Below are positions 23,367-35,050 of a DNA stretch of 64,000 nucleotides, piece after piece. Origin of the DNA: Nipponacmea schrenckii (Eukaryota > Mollusca > Gastropoda > Lottiidae); the NCBI GenBank assembly GCA_030562195.1, contig CM060202.1:26522317-26586316 (forward strand). The letters run 5' to 3'. Every line of letters starts with the position of its first letter. The stretch's first letter is position 1. The notes below the pieces were generated by a model. That model was not told the DNA's origin, did not search any database, and saw only the letters and a list, made by a program, of their open reading frames with translations. Both the position numbers and the translations under genes were made by a program.

Positions 23367-23939
23367 TTTCAAATTACCCATTTAAAAATTTACAGGATTG
23401 TTAATCCCAAAATTTATAATTAGGGCAAGATTATTTTTTTACCTTTGTTTCCATACAAAGTAAATTATGAAAACCCGATTTAAAAATCAAAGTCCCGGGA
23501 ATGACACTAAACAGGAAAAAAAGTTTTAAAAATTTTTTTCATTCACAGGAAAATAATAATACCAAACTTCCTCTGTTTAACAATCAAAAACTAAACATCC
23601 AGATGTAAACAATATTTCCATTTCCTTGCCAACTTCCCAAGCTATTCTTTCCTAGAATTTTTAATTGTTGAAGAATAACTTTGATAACGATAAGAGGATA
23701 CTTATTGAAACGTAGCAGTATTAATAAACAATAGTTGTAATCCATAAAGACTTCTTCTGAGTTATATGTATCAAGCATTATATACCATTCAAGGATCACT
23801 TGTTGAAGAATATTGCAATTGAAACTGTACATCCAAAATGATTTATTCGCTGTAGAGTGCCATTGTCGTCGTAATGTCTGCATATTTCTGAATGGGTCTT
23901 TGTCGGATATGTAAAAATACGGAAATATTAATCAAAGAT

Positions 23940-24118
23940 TGAATGTATGAAAGTCCGATGACCTTGTAAAAGTCATCGTCATCGGATAATCCGGGAAAGA
24001 TGAATAACAAGAGGTTTGGCCATGGAACAGCTGCTAAAAAGGATCCCTGTCACGGCGGACTTGTGGAGCTAAGTTGTTATCCTTGTAAAATATAGTTGTT
24101 TCTTTCTTTTGCTTTCTT
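23940..24118 (+). mobile_element. SINE family B, good forward 3' portion
   Basis: GAAAGTCCGATGACCTTG, ATCGGATAATCCGGGAAAGA, GGTTTGGCCATGGAACAGCT, AAGGATCCCTGTCACGGCGG, CTAAGTTGTTATCCTTGTAA and AATATAGTTGTTTCTTTCTT appear in that order. The same order occurs at 30.8 and 55.0-55.65 kb, and reversed at 43.66 and 49.35 kb. It ends in a T/C-rich tail. Confidence 0.75.
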
Positions 24119-26865
24119 TTTGAAACGTGTCCCCGTCTTATAAATTGGTGTATAATTCATTTTCCTCGATATATTGGTCACAGGTTGAACAAATTACGCA
24201 TATTGAATATTACTTTTTTACTGTACCGGAAATCCCGCAACCTACACCCGCAACGGACATGCACCTTTTTTTGCGTCAACCTAAATATATCTCGGAATAT
24301 TTTCTTACGTACTGACAGTCATTGTGCCTTGATTAAACTAGTTTTAACTTGTCGTCCGAAAAAGGAAAGAATTCACAAGTAAAAGACTTTAAAAACAGTT
24401 AGAGAGTAAGTTTTATCAAATAATAGGGAAGAATCCCTTTAATCTATTTTTAGTAACCACCTACTAATAACTGAGATTTACCTGAGTTGTCGGTAAACAT
24501 CAAAGGAAAGGAAATGCTCTAAAGAGTTTGTTAAGAGATGTTAAAGGATTATTATAGATCGATAGGTCAAAGTTCAAACTGCTAGTCAGTTTCAAGGTAA
24601 ACTATTTCAACAAAGATTAACGTAAGCGCTACATAAATAAACTAGTCGGAGCAGACGATAATGTTTGATTTGGCGGGAAATGAAAGACGTTTTGATTGAT
24701 TTGAGCAACATAAAGATAAACTGACCTTATTTTCTTTCATTCATCGATTTTTTCGTAGTCTTTTGCCAACTTTTCATCGTCTTTAAGAGGAATATTTAAT
24801 GTGTTTTTACACAAGGTTTAAAGGGACAGTTTACAGTCCTTTCTACCTGTTTGATATGAAAGGGTTGAATCGTTTGGAAGGGACAATAAATCGATGAATA
24901 ATCCTCAGGAGCCTTAAATGAAAAAAAAGAGAAGGTTGGCGTGGTCCTTTCATAAAATTGTGCCATCATTGCACACTTAGCTTTGGATATATACACCAAT
25001 AATCCTTCCATTATTTTACAAAGCATTAATTGCCCTCCAAAAAACCTTGCATTTAATCTGCACTTCTTAAGCCTTTCTGAGCATCTTGCTGTCAACAGTG
25101 AACAACCATCGTTACCAGCGTAAAGCTGTTATTAAGTTTGTTTATGTGTTGCTTTAAAATGAGAGCTGACAGACTACAGGATGTCCTCGGGCTCTCGTTC
25201 GTCATTTTGTTTTGTTTTATTATTGTTGATATAAATTGTTAACAAGGTCATCCATTGACTTATGTAATCAACATTTGTTTACTTCAAAAGTTGAAAAAAT
25301 AAAACTTTTTAAAATTTTATGCGAAAAAAATTTGCCATTGACGTGATCTTCAATTTTGTAAACAAGAAATGAAAAATGATCGTTGAATACAGTATTCACG
25401 TTTCTTTTCCACGATTTCTAAAAGATTTGCTGAATGCAATAGAATCACAAACAATTTCAACAATGCATCAATGCCAAACAATGAAGAAAGAAATCATGGT
25501 TTGTTTGTAGTTGCATAGAAGAAGGCATATGTATAAGTATGTATATGCTGCTATGTGCTATTGGGCAACAAGATGAACTCAATGGTAGCAGGCCTGTGGT
25601 CAGACCTGATTGTTCGGGTGACAAGTAATATATCCTGATGGACAACGGGTATGGACTTAGTTGAATTAATAAAATTCTTTGAGGAAATGCCCCGTCGTAT
25701 CATTTTACATAAGGAAACTATGGCCTCAAGAATGCACGTGTAATCTCTCGAGGAAAATGCCCATCAATGTCTTCATTGGTTTCAGTCTTAGCGGTCACTG
25801 ACTTAAACTTGTATTCCGAAGAAATTCCACAGGATGATGAAAATGACCTAAGGGAGACAATCCGAGACGAAAAGTACAGATAAAATTCCGGCAACCACTT
25901 TTATTAAATCAGTTCTCAATCTTTGTATACATGAAAATAAATTGGTAGTATATTTATTTATAAAAGGATCATATCGTCAGTTCTCGCCCCACGAAACTAC
26001 TGATGGCATTTGTAGATTTTGATAACCTCTAGGCATTGTTCTAAATCGGTCGATCTCAGTCTAAACTTATCATCAAGCCTGCACTTTTTTCTCAAGAATA
26101 AACAGCGATTCGTTGACATCAAAAGAATTTGCTGCGGCACATTACCAATATGGCGGTTTACGATTACCTCTTCTGGCTATTTTAATGTGCATATTTCATC
26201 AACCATCAACAGTTGAAGCAATTGGCTGTAACTCAATGCCAGTAGACACCCATGAAGTCTGTATAAAATGTGCAGTAAAATAGGTTTGTTCTGTGGTGGT
26301 CCCGTCACTTGCCTTTAAGCAGCGATGTCCAAATGATAGACCCCTCCTTAAAAAGAAAACGAAAAGAAACCTCAAAATATTTCAGTATCAAATGATTTTT
26401 TTAAAATTTGAAATTTTTACCACCAACACCACCAATATTTATCGACAAGCATGAAAGACATTTCCTTTCTGTATCCCTACCCATGGAGGGTCGTCCACTG
26501 TTAGTCGGTTTGGGTCACCACTATGTATACCATGATAAGGCATTTAAAACATGGAATTTCAATTAATGCTATGTATCTACAAGTTACAAAAAAAAGTAAT
26601 TGTGCGCTGAGAAGCCCTATACACACGACAATCCATAGAATTGTACGGTTTGAAATATGGAGAATATTGGTATTAAGCTTATAGCAACTCTGGAAGTTAC
26701 AAAACACGTATACCTCTCTAGAATTCGGTTAATATCTTGTATCGGGTTGATGCACCATAATTAAAGTACATTATGTAGGCCATTGTATTGTAGAGATTAT
26801 AAAGAGATTGTAGAGAGATAATCTTAAAATTGTATGCGTATTGAAGGCATTGGTAGGTTCCCTCG
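24119..26865. other. About 2.7 kb without a supported gene
   Basis: TTTAAAGGGACAGTTTACAG near 24828 resembles a MITE terminus, but I could not pair it. Frames at 24127, 24796, 25457 and 26019 have no recognisable family. Nothing else was seen. Confidence 0.35.
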
Positions 26866-26925
26866 CAATTTCCCTATAACCAAGTGTTTTATGACGTCAC
26901 TTATCGTAGAGGGCTTCATGTGATA
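26866..26925 (+). mobile_element. MITE family A fragment
   Basis: GCAATTTCCCTATAACCAAG, then TGTTTTATGACGTCACTTAT and CGTAGAGG, match the central part of a family A left arm. No ends remain. Confidence 0.5.
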
Positions 26926-27835
26926 TATTATTTTCCATTTTGTGACGTCATCTAACACTCTCTAAAAACTCATTTAAACCCATTCGCTGCAAGGGGTGGA
27001 AGGGGAGGGGGAATAAATGGCGTAAACAGCTCCCTCTATCATGACATTTATTTTGGTGTGATGAATAGAGTGGCCTATGTTTTGAATATAATTCGGACTG
27101 AAATAAGTATCTAAGTTTGCTTTATAGCAACCATAGCATATTTTTCGATTTCTAGAAGTCCATGGCGGCTGATTGGAAATGCAGATTGAGAAAGGGTAAA
27201 ATTTTTTGACTTATGTTTACCCTAGTGAAACTATAACAGAATTCGTAGAGGAACGAAAAATACCTTGGTGAGACTAACATATTTGTGGTTTAACCTCGCT
27301 GCAGACCCCTTTAAATATTCTATTAAATATGAAGTGTTTTTGTCTTAAACTACTTATCTTATTTACATCTATCATTTTAACTTCAAAGACAAAAATTGGT
27401 CTGTAGCCAAATGAAAAAGAGAACCTTCAGGAAACAGAAACAGCATGCACTCTACATATGTTGGGCGTCAGCGACACGGAGCAGACTTCAATATTCTGCA
27501 CTCTTAAAGTAGCTTTAATTTCATAAGGTGACTGCCCCATTATATCCAACCAAAACCTCATTCGTTCATACCTGCTCGATGTCATGGTAATACAAGTGAG
27601 GGAATTACGTTTTCATAGTTCAATACATATATTGTACAGTCAAAATTGGCCCTTGAATATTTTTAGGAAATCTCAGCCAATCAAATCAATTCACTCGTTG
27701 TAGACGCAAAATTCGCAACTCCACGCCTACAAAACCCGTATACACCAAACACCTGCCCTAACCCGTATTGACTTAACGTTATTGCGTATCCCATAATGGT
27801 TGAGAACTATGTGATACCTCTGCTTTAGGATTGAT

Positions 27836-28006
27836 GAGAGGTTTTCTAAAATATGTATATGTGTATATGTATCAGAGTCACTGATAGCATCAATTTGCAC
27901 TATTTCAGTTTTCAATCAGACATCTGTGGTTCCCGCGATTCCACTAAAATAACTGTTTGATGTCGTCAAATTTAGCTTGCATCAAATAAACCCCTTGACG
28001 ATTGAA
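27836..28006 (+). mobile_element. MITE family A left half
   Basis: Contains TATCAGAGTCACTGATAGCA, CAATTTGCACTATTTCAG, CAATCAGACATCTGTGGTTC and GATTCCACTAAAATAACTG. The right arm is missing, because sequence after CCCCTTGACGATTG is unrelated. Confidence 0.7.
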
Positions 28007-28973
28007 GCACAACCTAAAATTGGCGGGATGGGTCAAAGGAACATACGACAAGTGGTGTTGAGTCAAAGTAAATGACTAATTCAATATACAGGTGTCATTT
28101 TAATAGCTCCTGTCAATCACACCTATGTTACTATGACAACCATCTTCAAATTGATAATCGAAGTCGTGACCCTCTTAAGTCTTATTCAACTAATCTTCAA
28201 ATATCACAGGTCGCTGGGAAATAGGCTTGCGTAACGGACATGAGCGGGGGGTCGTAGAGTATTGGGGACGAATGAGTAAATGCTTCACTCTTGAAATGGC
28301 CATTATACTTAACGAACACAAGCGCTCAATTATTATTCCAATGGAGACCTTATTTAAGAATGGTATTTTTTAAATCAGGCCAACAATTATAAATTGATGT
28401 CTTAAGATATTCCAGGATATTCCAGAAGACGATACAGAATTAAGTAGACGAGAACACATCCAAATTTGCCGAATCTTTTCTGGAGTCTTTCATAGATTCA
28501 AAATTGAAAATAAAGGCAATGCCTTCTACATTTGAATATCACAATAACATAATGCATATTTCCCTACAGAAAAATGGAAATTCCGGCCTGTGCGGTGTCC
28601 CATGCATACACCCCCACCCCCCGTCCTGTAGCTGTGCCTGTGTGTTTGTTGTATTGTGTTGCACAGGTATTATTTGTACAGGAAATCCACATAAATATCG
28701 TTGAAGCTTCAGTGTTCTCGTCATAACAGACAAATGATGCAGATTTTTTAAAGTTGTGTTTTATGAATGAACTGTTTGTTTTGTGTCGCCTTGAATTTAT
28801 CTGTCTAGTGTTTATCTTACATGTAAGTGTGCCACTTCCGGTGTTGTTAGCTGATCCTGAAGAGGAATTTTAAGATAGGATAAACAATGTTATCGACGGT
28901 TCGCTGATAATCTTTAGGCCAGTCCAAAACAAACGTTTGCTTTCTCGTGTCTCGACGGATTCGGATACGTTAC

Positions 28974-29108
28974 TTAAAGAGATTGTAAAATGGTTTTAAT
29001 GAACTTCGTGTGAATCAGGGACACTGAAAGCATCAATTAATTTGCACCATTTCAAATTTAATCAGGGGTCTTTGGTTCTCGCAAAAGCGCCTGTTAATGG
29101 AATCTGGT
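28974..29108 (+). mobile_element. MITE family A left half
   Basis: TTAAAGAGATTGTAAAATGG is an almost canonical terminus. It is followed by CAGGGACACTGAAAGCATCA, TTTGCACCATTTCAAATTT and TTTGGTTCTCG. The right arm is missing. Confidence 0.7.
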
Positions 29109-29797
29109 AGGTCGCAGATTCTAATCGTCCCTACATCAAACGTAAGGTAGAAAACGAGTAATAAAAACCACTTCTCTGGTATATTTTATCTTATTACTGT
29201 ATTGCTTGTCTTTGTTGATCCAAATTGGTCCTGGAAAATATGAAACATAACCAATTATTAACCAAATTAGAGGTATAAAACAAGGCGTAAAACATAACCG
29301 GTTTTACATTAGCCCCAATTATGGGTGGGTAGAGAATAGGGGTGAAAATTTTTAAATTAGGACGTAGAACGGTTTTTAAACTAAAAAGGAAAATGGTCCA
29401 TGGGCAGGTGCGTGAGTAAGTGTTATCACTAAGTGCCGAGATAGTGATAGTAGTGATGATAGTTGGCCGGGTAAATCATGTTTGAAACGATAAAACCAGG
29501 CGCTGATATCGCTCTACTGGCGGTGTTATTCACCACTCCGCCACCATGTTTATGATATGAGGTGATTGTGTCACGGGGAATGTTTGTTTTTAAAATGTTC
29601 CGCCAGTCGTAAAACCTAATGAATGCTATGATTAGGGTAGCTCTGTTCTGATAAGATGCGATTGATTCAAATTTATGATCTAAATGTACCAAATGGTCTC
29701 AAAATACAAAATACATTTACTTACTGAATCGCCATGCGATAAACCCGAAAGGCTATAATGCATCCAATATTGCAATTACTTGATATAGAAATATACG

Positions 29798-30105
29798 TTA
29801 AAGGAATTGTAAAGTGGTTTTCTATCTTTTTTGAACCACATTATTTTTATTATCTCCCCTTACAAGATGGCGTGTTTGTTTACAAGATGGCGTGTTTCCA
29901 TACTATTCTGGTTTAATGTAGTCTGTCGTCCTCGATTATCCAGTCTGACAAGTTCGACTCTGTCGGAGACGTCACTTCCGGAAATTATTTCTGGAAAAAC
30001 ACGAAGCATGTGAGTGGGGTGGGTATTGTGTCTGTCCCAAATAAAAGCTAAAAGTGTCTCCGATACACTCAAAAAAGATAGAAAACCGCTTTACAATCCC
30101 TTTAA
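29798..30105. mobile_element. Foldback element with best-preserved TTAAAGG termini
   Basis: About 308 bp. The left end is TTAAAGGAATTGTAAAGTGG then TTTTCTATCTTTTTT. The right end is AAAAAAGATAGAAAACCGC then TTTACAATCCCTTTAA. The termini are inverted repeats of about 35 bp with only a few mismatches. They match the MITE A terminus, but the interior is different: a 20-bp direct duplication around TTACAAGATGGCGTG and ACTTCCGGAAATTATTTC. This may be a subfamily sharing the transposase-recognised ends. Opposing short frames at 29831 and 29860 lie inside it and are not genes. Confidence 0.75.
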
Positions 30106-30784
30106 GTACTATCTATTCCATTGTTTACCATTTACTTATAAAAACTAATATAAATATCGTCCTATACTTTGACTGCAATGTCCAATATTCTTGTATTACG
30201 GAATACATTAATTAAAATTGAGAGAATACTGCCAATCAACCCCCTACATCAACTTTTAGGCTTAATGCTAAAAATGTAAATTTACAACTTATGTGATTCA
30301 AGAAAGGTTGCTTCAACAGTCAAGGAATAAGACGATATACAGCTTGGTATTTGAAAATGTCGGTGTAGCCGTAGCATTATTTAGCGTCACACTCTTTGAA
30401 TTTACTGAGCCAATAATATTTTTTCTGTCGACTCATTGTACCGTTGGAGAGGAGTTTCTCGAAATATAATTACACACTAGATTATTTCATTCGGACTACG
30501 TGCACGGATTTCTCGTTAGAATATCGTCTAACATGCAATCAATTGAGCTATTTATTAATCTGATTTGTTCAGTGCAGTTAAAAATTCAGGTTGAATGAAG
30601 TCAATGAAAAATGACAATAAAGATGTATTATTAGGGCTGTTCAGCGTGGCGTTCAATGTAGCAGCCAATTTTTTGGATAATGCAAATAATTTGTTAATTT
30701 TCCTATAACACAGCGTTGGTTCCTAACATCATGGCGTTATTTACTTGGATACGTGGAAAATGCTGGACGTGAGATCTAAACTCG

Positions 30785-30905
30785 ATCGGAGTGTGAAAGT
30801 CCGAATAACTTTTGCCAAGGACCAGCTGGTAGAAAGGATTCCTGTCACGACTTTTGAACTTGAGATGTTCTTCTTGTAAAATATAGTTGTTTCTTTTCTT
30901 TTTCT
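30785..30905 (+). mobile_element. SINE family B 3' portion
   Basis: Contains GTGTGAAAGTCCGAATAAC, TTTTGCCAAGGACCAGCTGG, GAAAGGATTCCTGTCACG and CTTGTAAAATATAGTTGTTT, followed by a T-rich tail. Confidence 0.7.
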
Positions 30906-32399
30906 TTTGTTTTTTTTACCATGAAGAGTTTACCCAGAAGCAATCGATTTTCATATTTGAATAATTTGTTTATTTTGTAAATCTCTCCAGAAGCTAATAA
31001 TTTCACAACATACTTTATGTATAATAATGTTGAAAACCACAGTCTCTACGTTTAAAACCTTAACCAGTGCCTGGTTGTTCTGAGCAAGTGCTTCTACAGA
31101 AGAATATCTCTTTTAACACCAAAATAAGTTCAAGAGTGCAAATACTGTCCACAAAATACCACCATCAAAGCCAACTGTCATGTAATCACCACCTTTGAAA
31201 ACCTATTCTTTTTTTTATATAAAGGTAATGTTGACAATTGCCCACGATTTGACGATGTATGGCTTGATTGACCTGTCGACTTGAGCCTCCCTTTGAAAGA
31301 CTATTATCACAACAGAATAGGTGTCCTGCACGTCGGTCTGAAGGTTTCTAATGAAATGATTATCGACTCGTATTGGAGGCTCGTCTCTCTCTCTCAATGT
31401 TATGTTGACATGTAGTGCTTAACAGTGATCAGGTCAATTGAAACTGGTGTCGTTATATAACAACAGCAAATCAATGGGGAATTGAAGTTGATTATTGAAT
31501 AACCTACTGACTCAACACTCTACTGACCTACTTTACTATTATTAATCTTGATACACGTGCATTTTGCGTATCTTTGGATTAATAGTTCAGTATAATTCCC
31601 AATTGATTACGCAATATCTGAGCACATATCCGAAATGCATTTGGGGATAACACTTCTTTGTGTTGAAGTGACTCTTTACTATTATTGATTATTAAACACG
31701 TGCATTTTGCAGTCTGCTTTCAAAAACCTGGAATTGTGGGGTAGTGGCAATAAACATAAACAAAGTCATGTGATTTAATCTACAAAATCATTTTGTTCTT
31801 CTCTTTGTAAATATGTACATAGGCGTGCTTGTGTTCGTTTTCTTTTTTTACGTGATTTTATCGAAACAGAAGAAAATTTAAGAAGTTATATCAGATATTA
31901 GGGTTCGATAACGAAGCGGCACCACTATCTTATGTATTTTCTTTCACACGATAACTCTGGACTTTATGGACACTGTTTCCGGTCTGATCGAATCGAGATT
32001 TCGTGATTTCTCTACATTTGATTTCTTTTTATAAGATCAATGAATTAGCAGGAAGTTGTCGAGTTTGATGGAATTGTTCGACTGACCTATATAATTATAT
32101 TTGACCCAATTATAATGTCATTCGTCTGACATTTAAAAATTATCGATATAAAAGGTATATCAAAGCAACCTACTGACACAGCTTCTATCTTAGACATGAT
32201 TTGTTTTCCCGGCAATGGTAAACAGACGAAGGATGGTGAGGGGGAGGTGCCAAAATAATACTAATTCACCCCTCGGGAAATTTTGTTTTGTCATAGTGCT
32301 ATCTCTTCTGATTAACACACTTTCTTTCATTTTTTACTTCTCCGATCTGGTGATTCTCCATGTCCGTCATATTGGGGTTGACAGAGGTTTAAAATCATG
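30906..32399. other. Mostly unannotated stretch with one direct repeat pair
   Basis: A phrase of about 36 bp (TTTACTATTATTAATCTTGA plus ACACGTGCATTTTGC) at 31532-31568 recurs at 31675-31710 as TTTACTATTATTGATTATTA plus ACACGTGCATTTTGC. The rest shows no exon or repeat. Confidence 0.5.
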
Positions 32400-33312
32400 A
32401 CGTTATTATAATGTTCGGTTGATGTGTGAAAGTTTTTAGATGTGTCACCATATCCGACTCATATGATGTCACTATGATTATCGGTTGATGTGTGTGAAAG
32501 TCTTTATATATGTGCTCTCGGAATCTCCATATACAACTGATATGATGTCACTATGATTATCGGTTGATATGTGTAAAAGTCTTTAGATATTTGCTCTCGG
32601 AGTCTCCCTATACAACTGATATGATGTCACTATGATTATCGGTTGATGTGTGTGAAAGTCTTTAGATATTTGCTCTCGGAGTCTCCCTATACAACTGATA
32701 TGATGTCACTATGATTATCGGTTGATGCGTGTAAAAGTCTTTAGATATTTGCTCTCGGAGTCTCCCTATACAACTGATATGATGTCACTATGATTATCGG
32801 TTGATGCGTGTGAAAGTCTTTAGATATTTGCTCTCGGAGTCTCCCTATACAACTGATATGATGTCACTATGATTATCGGTTGATGCGTGTAAAAGTCTTT
32901 ATATATGTGCTCTCGGAATCTCCATATACAACTGATATGATGTCACTATGATCGTCGGTTGATGCGTGTGAAAGTCTTTCGATATGTGGTGTCGGAGTCT
33001 CACTATACAACTGATATGATGTAACTATGATTTTCGGTTGATATGTGTGAAATTCTTTTGATATTTGCTCTCGGAGTCTCCCTATACAACTGATATGATG
33101 TCACTATGATTATCGGTTGATGCGTGTGAAAGTCTTTAGATATTTGCTCTCGGAGTCTCCCTATACAACTGATATGATGTCACTATGATTATCGGTTGAT
33201 GCGTGTGAAATTCTTTTGATATTTGCTCTCGGAGTATCCCTATACAACTGATATGATATGATCGTCGGTTGATGCGTGTAAAATTCTTTCGATATGTGGT
33301 GTCGCTATCATC
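32400..33312 (+). repeat. Homogeneous 79-bp satellite array, about 11.5 copies
   Basis: GATGTCAC or GATGTAAC recurs at 32465, 32544, 32623, 32702, 32781, 32860, 32939, 33018, 33097 and 33176. That is exactly 79 bp each time, over ten units with no length change. The monomer runs GATGTCACTATGATTATCGG, TTGATGCGTGTGAAAGTCTT, TAGATATTTGCTCTCGGAGT, CTCCCTATACAACTGATAT. The central monomers are nearly identical and the edge units diverge, as expected for a recently homogenised array. The period is not a multiple of three and there is no long frame. Confidence 0.95.
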
Positions 33313-34370
33313 ATATGCCACAAATATGACGATGTTGTTTCTAGATTTTCGAGTATAAAGCGCCCTCTCAATGAGACAGAACAATTCTTTTCTTTATTTA
33401 CAATTCAGTACATTAGTATATTGAACATTCGAACGGTGCTTTGGGTACATAACAATTCTTTACACTTAAAACCCATAAATTATCCAATCCGTTATACAGT
33501 GGAAAACGTTTCAATAGGATATAAAAAACTGAAATATTTGCTTGTTTATCATCCAGATGTCAAAACCTATATCAATCATTTCTACTATTTCATATAAAAA
33601 AGGTGCCTCGTGAAGCGTGAACTTGAAAATTGTTATTCAAGGTATGGTTTAGTTTAATAAAATTCAAAAATCAAAAAAAAGAACAAGATGCGCCCAGAAA
33701 TTGTTGTTATAACGGTGAATATTTCTGTGAGTAACATTTTAGGCCCCTTTTATGTTTAGATGGCGTACATTTCGGCTCTTTTGTGATCGTATCCCGCTTA
33801 CGGGTTTCAACTCGGTGTTATTAACCCGCTTTGTTGGCGTGAATATGAAAACAATGCGTCTGAAACGATTTCCAGAAATTTCTATTGATCAATATTAAAC
33901 TATGAATAAGTTATTAAAGTCACCTGTTTAACCACGGCCTCGGGGAGGCATGACGTTTGTTCTTTTTAGGTGCGTCATCGTGAATTTATGATACAGTAAC
34001 TTGAACTATGAAATTTCTCAAAATATTACTAAACCTTTAATATTATTTTTTGTTAAAAATAAAGCTATATCATTCCCTATGATTATCGGGTACATTAAAA
34101 TTGAAATTGGATAATGATTGTCACATCTTATATGTATATGTTGATATTGAACAGTTTTAGATGTTTTCCACTCCCACAGGTGACAGGTGGGTAGGGGACA
34201 TCAAACGTCCGTTACACAGATGTTATTGACTTTATGAAAATTAATTTCTTTCTAAAATCATTCGTAATCTTGAGGGAGAGATGTTTTACCTTAGGTTAAA
34301 GTGTTAGCTTTACCAAATAACACCAGGATAAGATTGGTTGATAGGCAAGTTAAGGTTCGTGCAGCAGAAG
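33313..34370. other. Unannotated AT-rich stretch
   Basis: A pyrimidine tract ending in CCCACAG near 34180 is followed closely by GTGGGTAGG, but no open exon separates them. Nothing else was recognised. Confidence 0.35.
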
Positions 34371-34501
34371 CTGGTATCACAGACTAGGTAGTTGTTGGAA
34401 GATGACAAGTTATCTGATATCACAAACTAGGTAGTTGTTTGTAGATGAAAAGTTAACTGATATCATAGGCTAGGTTGTTGTTGGTAGATGCCAAGTTAAC
34501 T
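34371..34501 (+). repeat. Satellite family S61, locus II left block (43-bp monomer)
   Basis: Three units read TATCACAGACTAGGTAGTTG, TTGGAAGATGACAAGTTA, TCTGA. The monomer is the reverse complement of the 1.0-kb satellite, but lacks the roughly 18-bp segment containing GTTTGCTTCCAGTGGATG that is present at loci I and III. Confidence 0.85.
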
Positions 34502-34610
34502 GTGCTCACTTATCTCCCCCATTTCCGGTATGCGTCATGTGATTAAGTGGATAAATGACTTGCCATACAATTCCCGTCCTGCAAACATGGCTTCTTCTGC
34601 TAAAGTAAGT
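34502..34610 (+). CDS. Candidate first coding exon between satellite blocks
   Basis: A unique segment interrupts the satellite. The start codon at 34587 sits in AACATGG, a good animal start context. Six codons (MASSAK) lead directly to a consensus donor, GTAAGT, at 34605-34610. Upstream are TTCCGG at 34523-34528 (an ETS-type core, common in housekeeping promoters) and a GCGTCATGTGA motif. If real, this is a promoter and an 18-nt coding first exon with phase 0. If not spliced, the frame ends after 24 codons. No second exon can be assigned with confidence. The association of motifs is suggestive only. Confidence 0.25.
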
Positions 34611-34662
34611 CGATATACAGTTTGGAAGATTCAAGATACAAAGTTATGGAATGGTATATAAC

Positions 34663-35050
34663 AACTAGGTGTTGTTGGTAGATGACGAGTTAACTGATAT
34701 CACAGACTATGTAGTTGTTGGTAGATATCACAGACTAGGTAGTTGTTGGTAGATGACGAGTTAACTGATATCACAGACTAGGTTGTTGTTGGTAGATGGC
34801 AAGTTAACTGATTTCACAGACTAGGTTATTGTTGGTAGATGACAAGTTAACTGATATCACAAACTAGGTAGTTGTTGGTAGGTGACAAGTTTACTGATAT
34901 CACAGACTATGTAGTTGTTGGTAGATGACAAATTAACTGGTATCACAGACTAGGTAGTTGTTGGTAGATGACGAGTTAACTGATATCGCAGACTAGGTAG
35001 GTGTTTGTTGTTGGCAAGTTGACACCTGTCGAAGCTGACATCGTAGACTA
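34663..35050 (+). repeat. Satellite family S61, locus II right block (43-bp monomer, about 8-9 copies)
   Basis: Units read GATATCACAGACTAGGTAGT, TGTTGGTAGATGACAAGTTA, ACT. One truncated unit of about 26 bp lies near 34708-34733. The last unit decays into GTTGGCAAGTTGACACC and TCGTAGACTACG. Orientation matches locus III and is opposite to locus I. Confidence 0.9.

Noticed and set aside
29831..30072. Opposing frames of 60 and 70 codons
   Set aside because: Both lie inside the foldback element at 29798-30105.
30730..30775. Possible first exon ATCATGGCGTTATTTACTTGG with GTGAGA donor
   Set aside because: Short frame, weak donor, immediately followed by a SINE B copy.
32400..33312. CRISPR-like array
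   Set aside because: Repeats are directly adjacent with no unique spacers, and the sequence is eukaryotic in character. The same applies to the 32-bp array at 50.7-51.1 kb.
33136..33384. 82-codon minus-strand frame
   Set aside because: Lies inside the 79-bp satellite.
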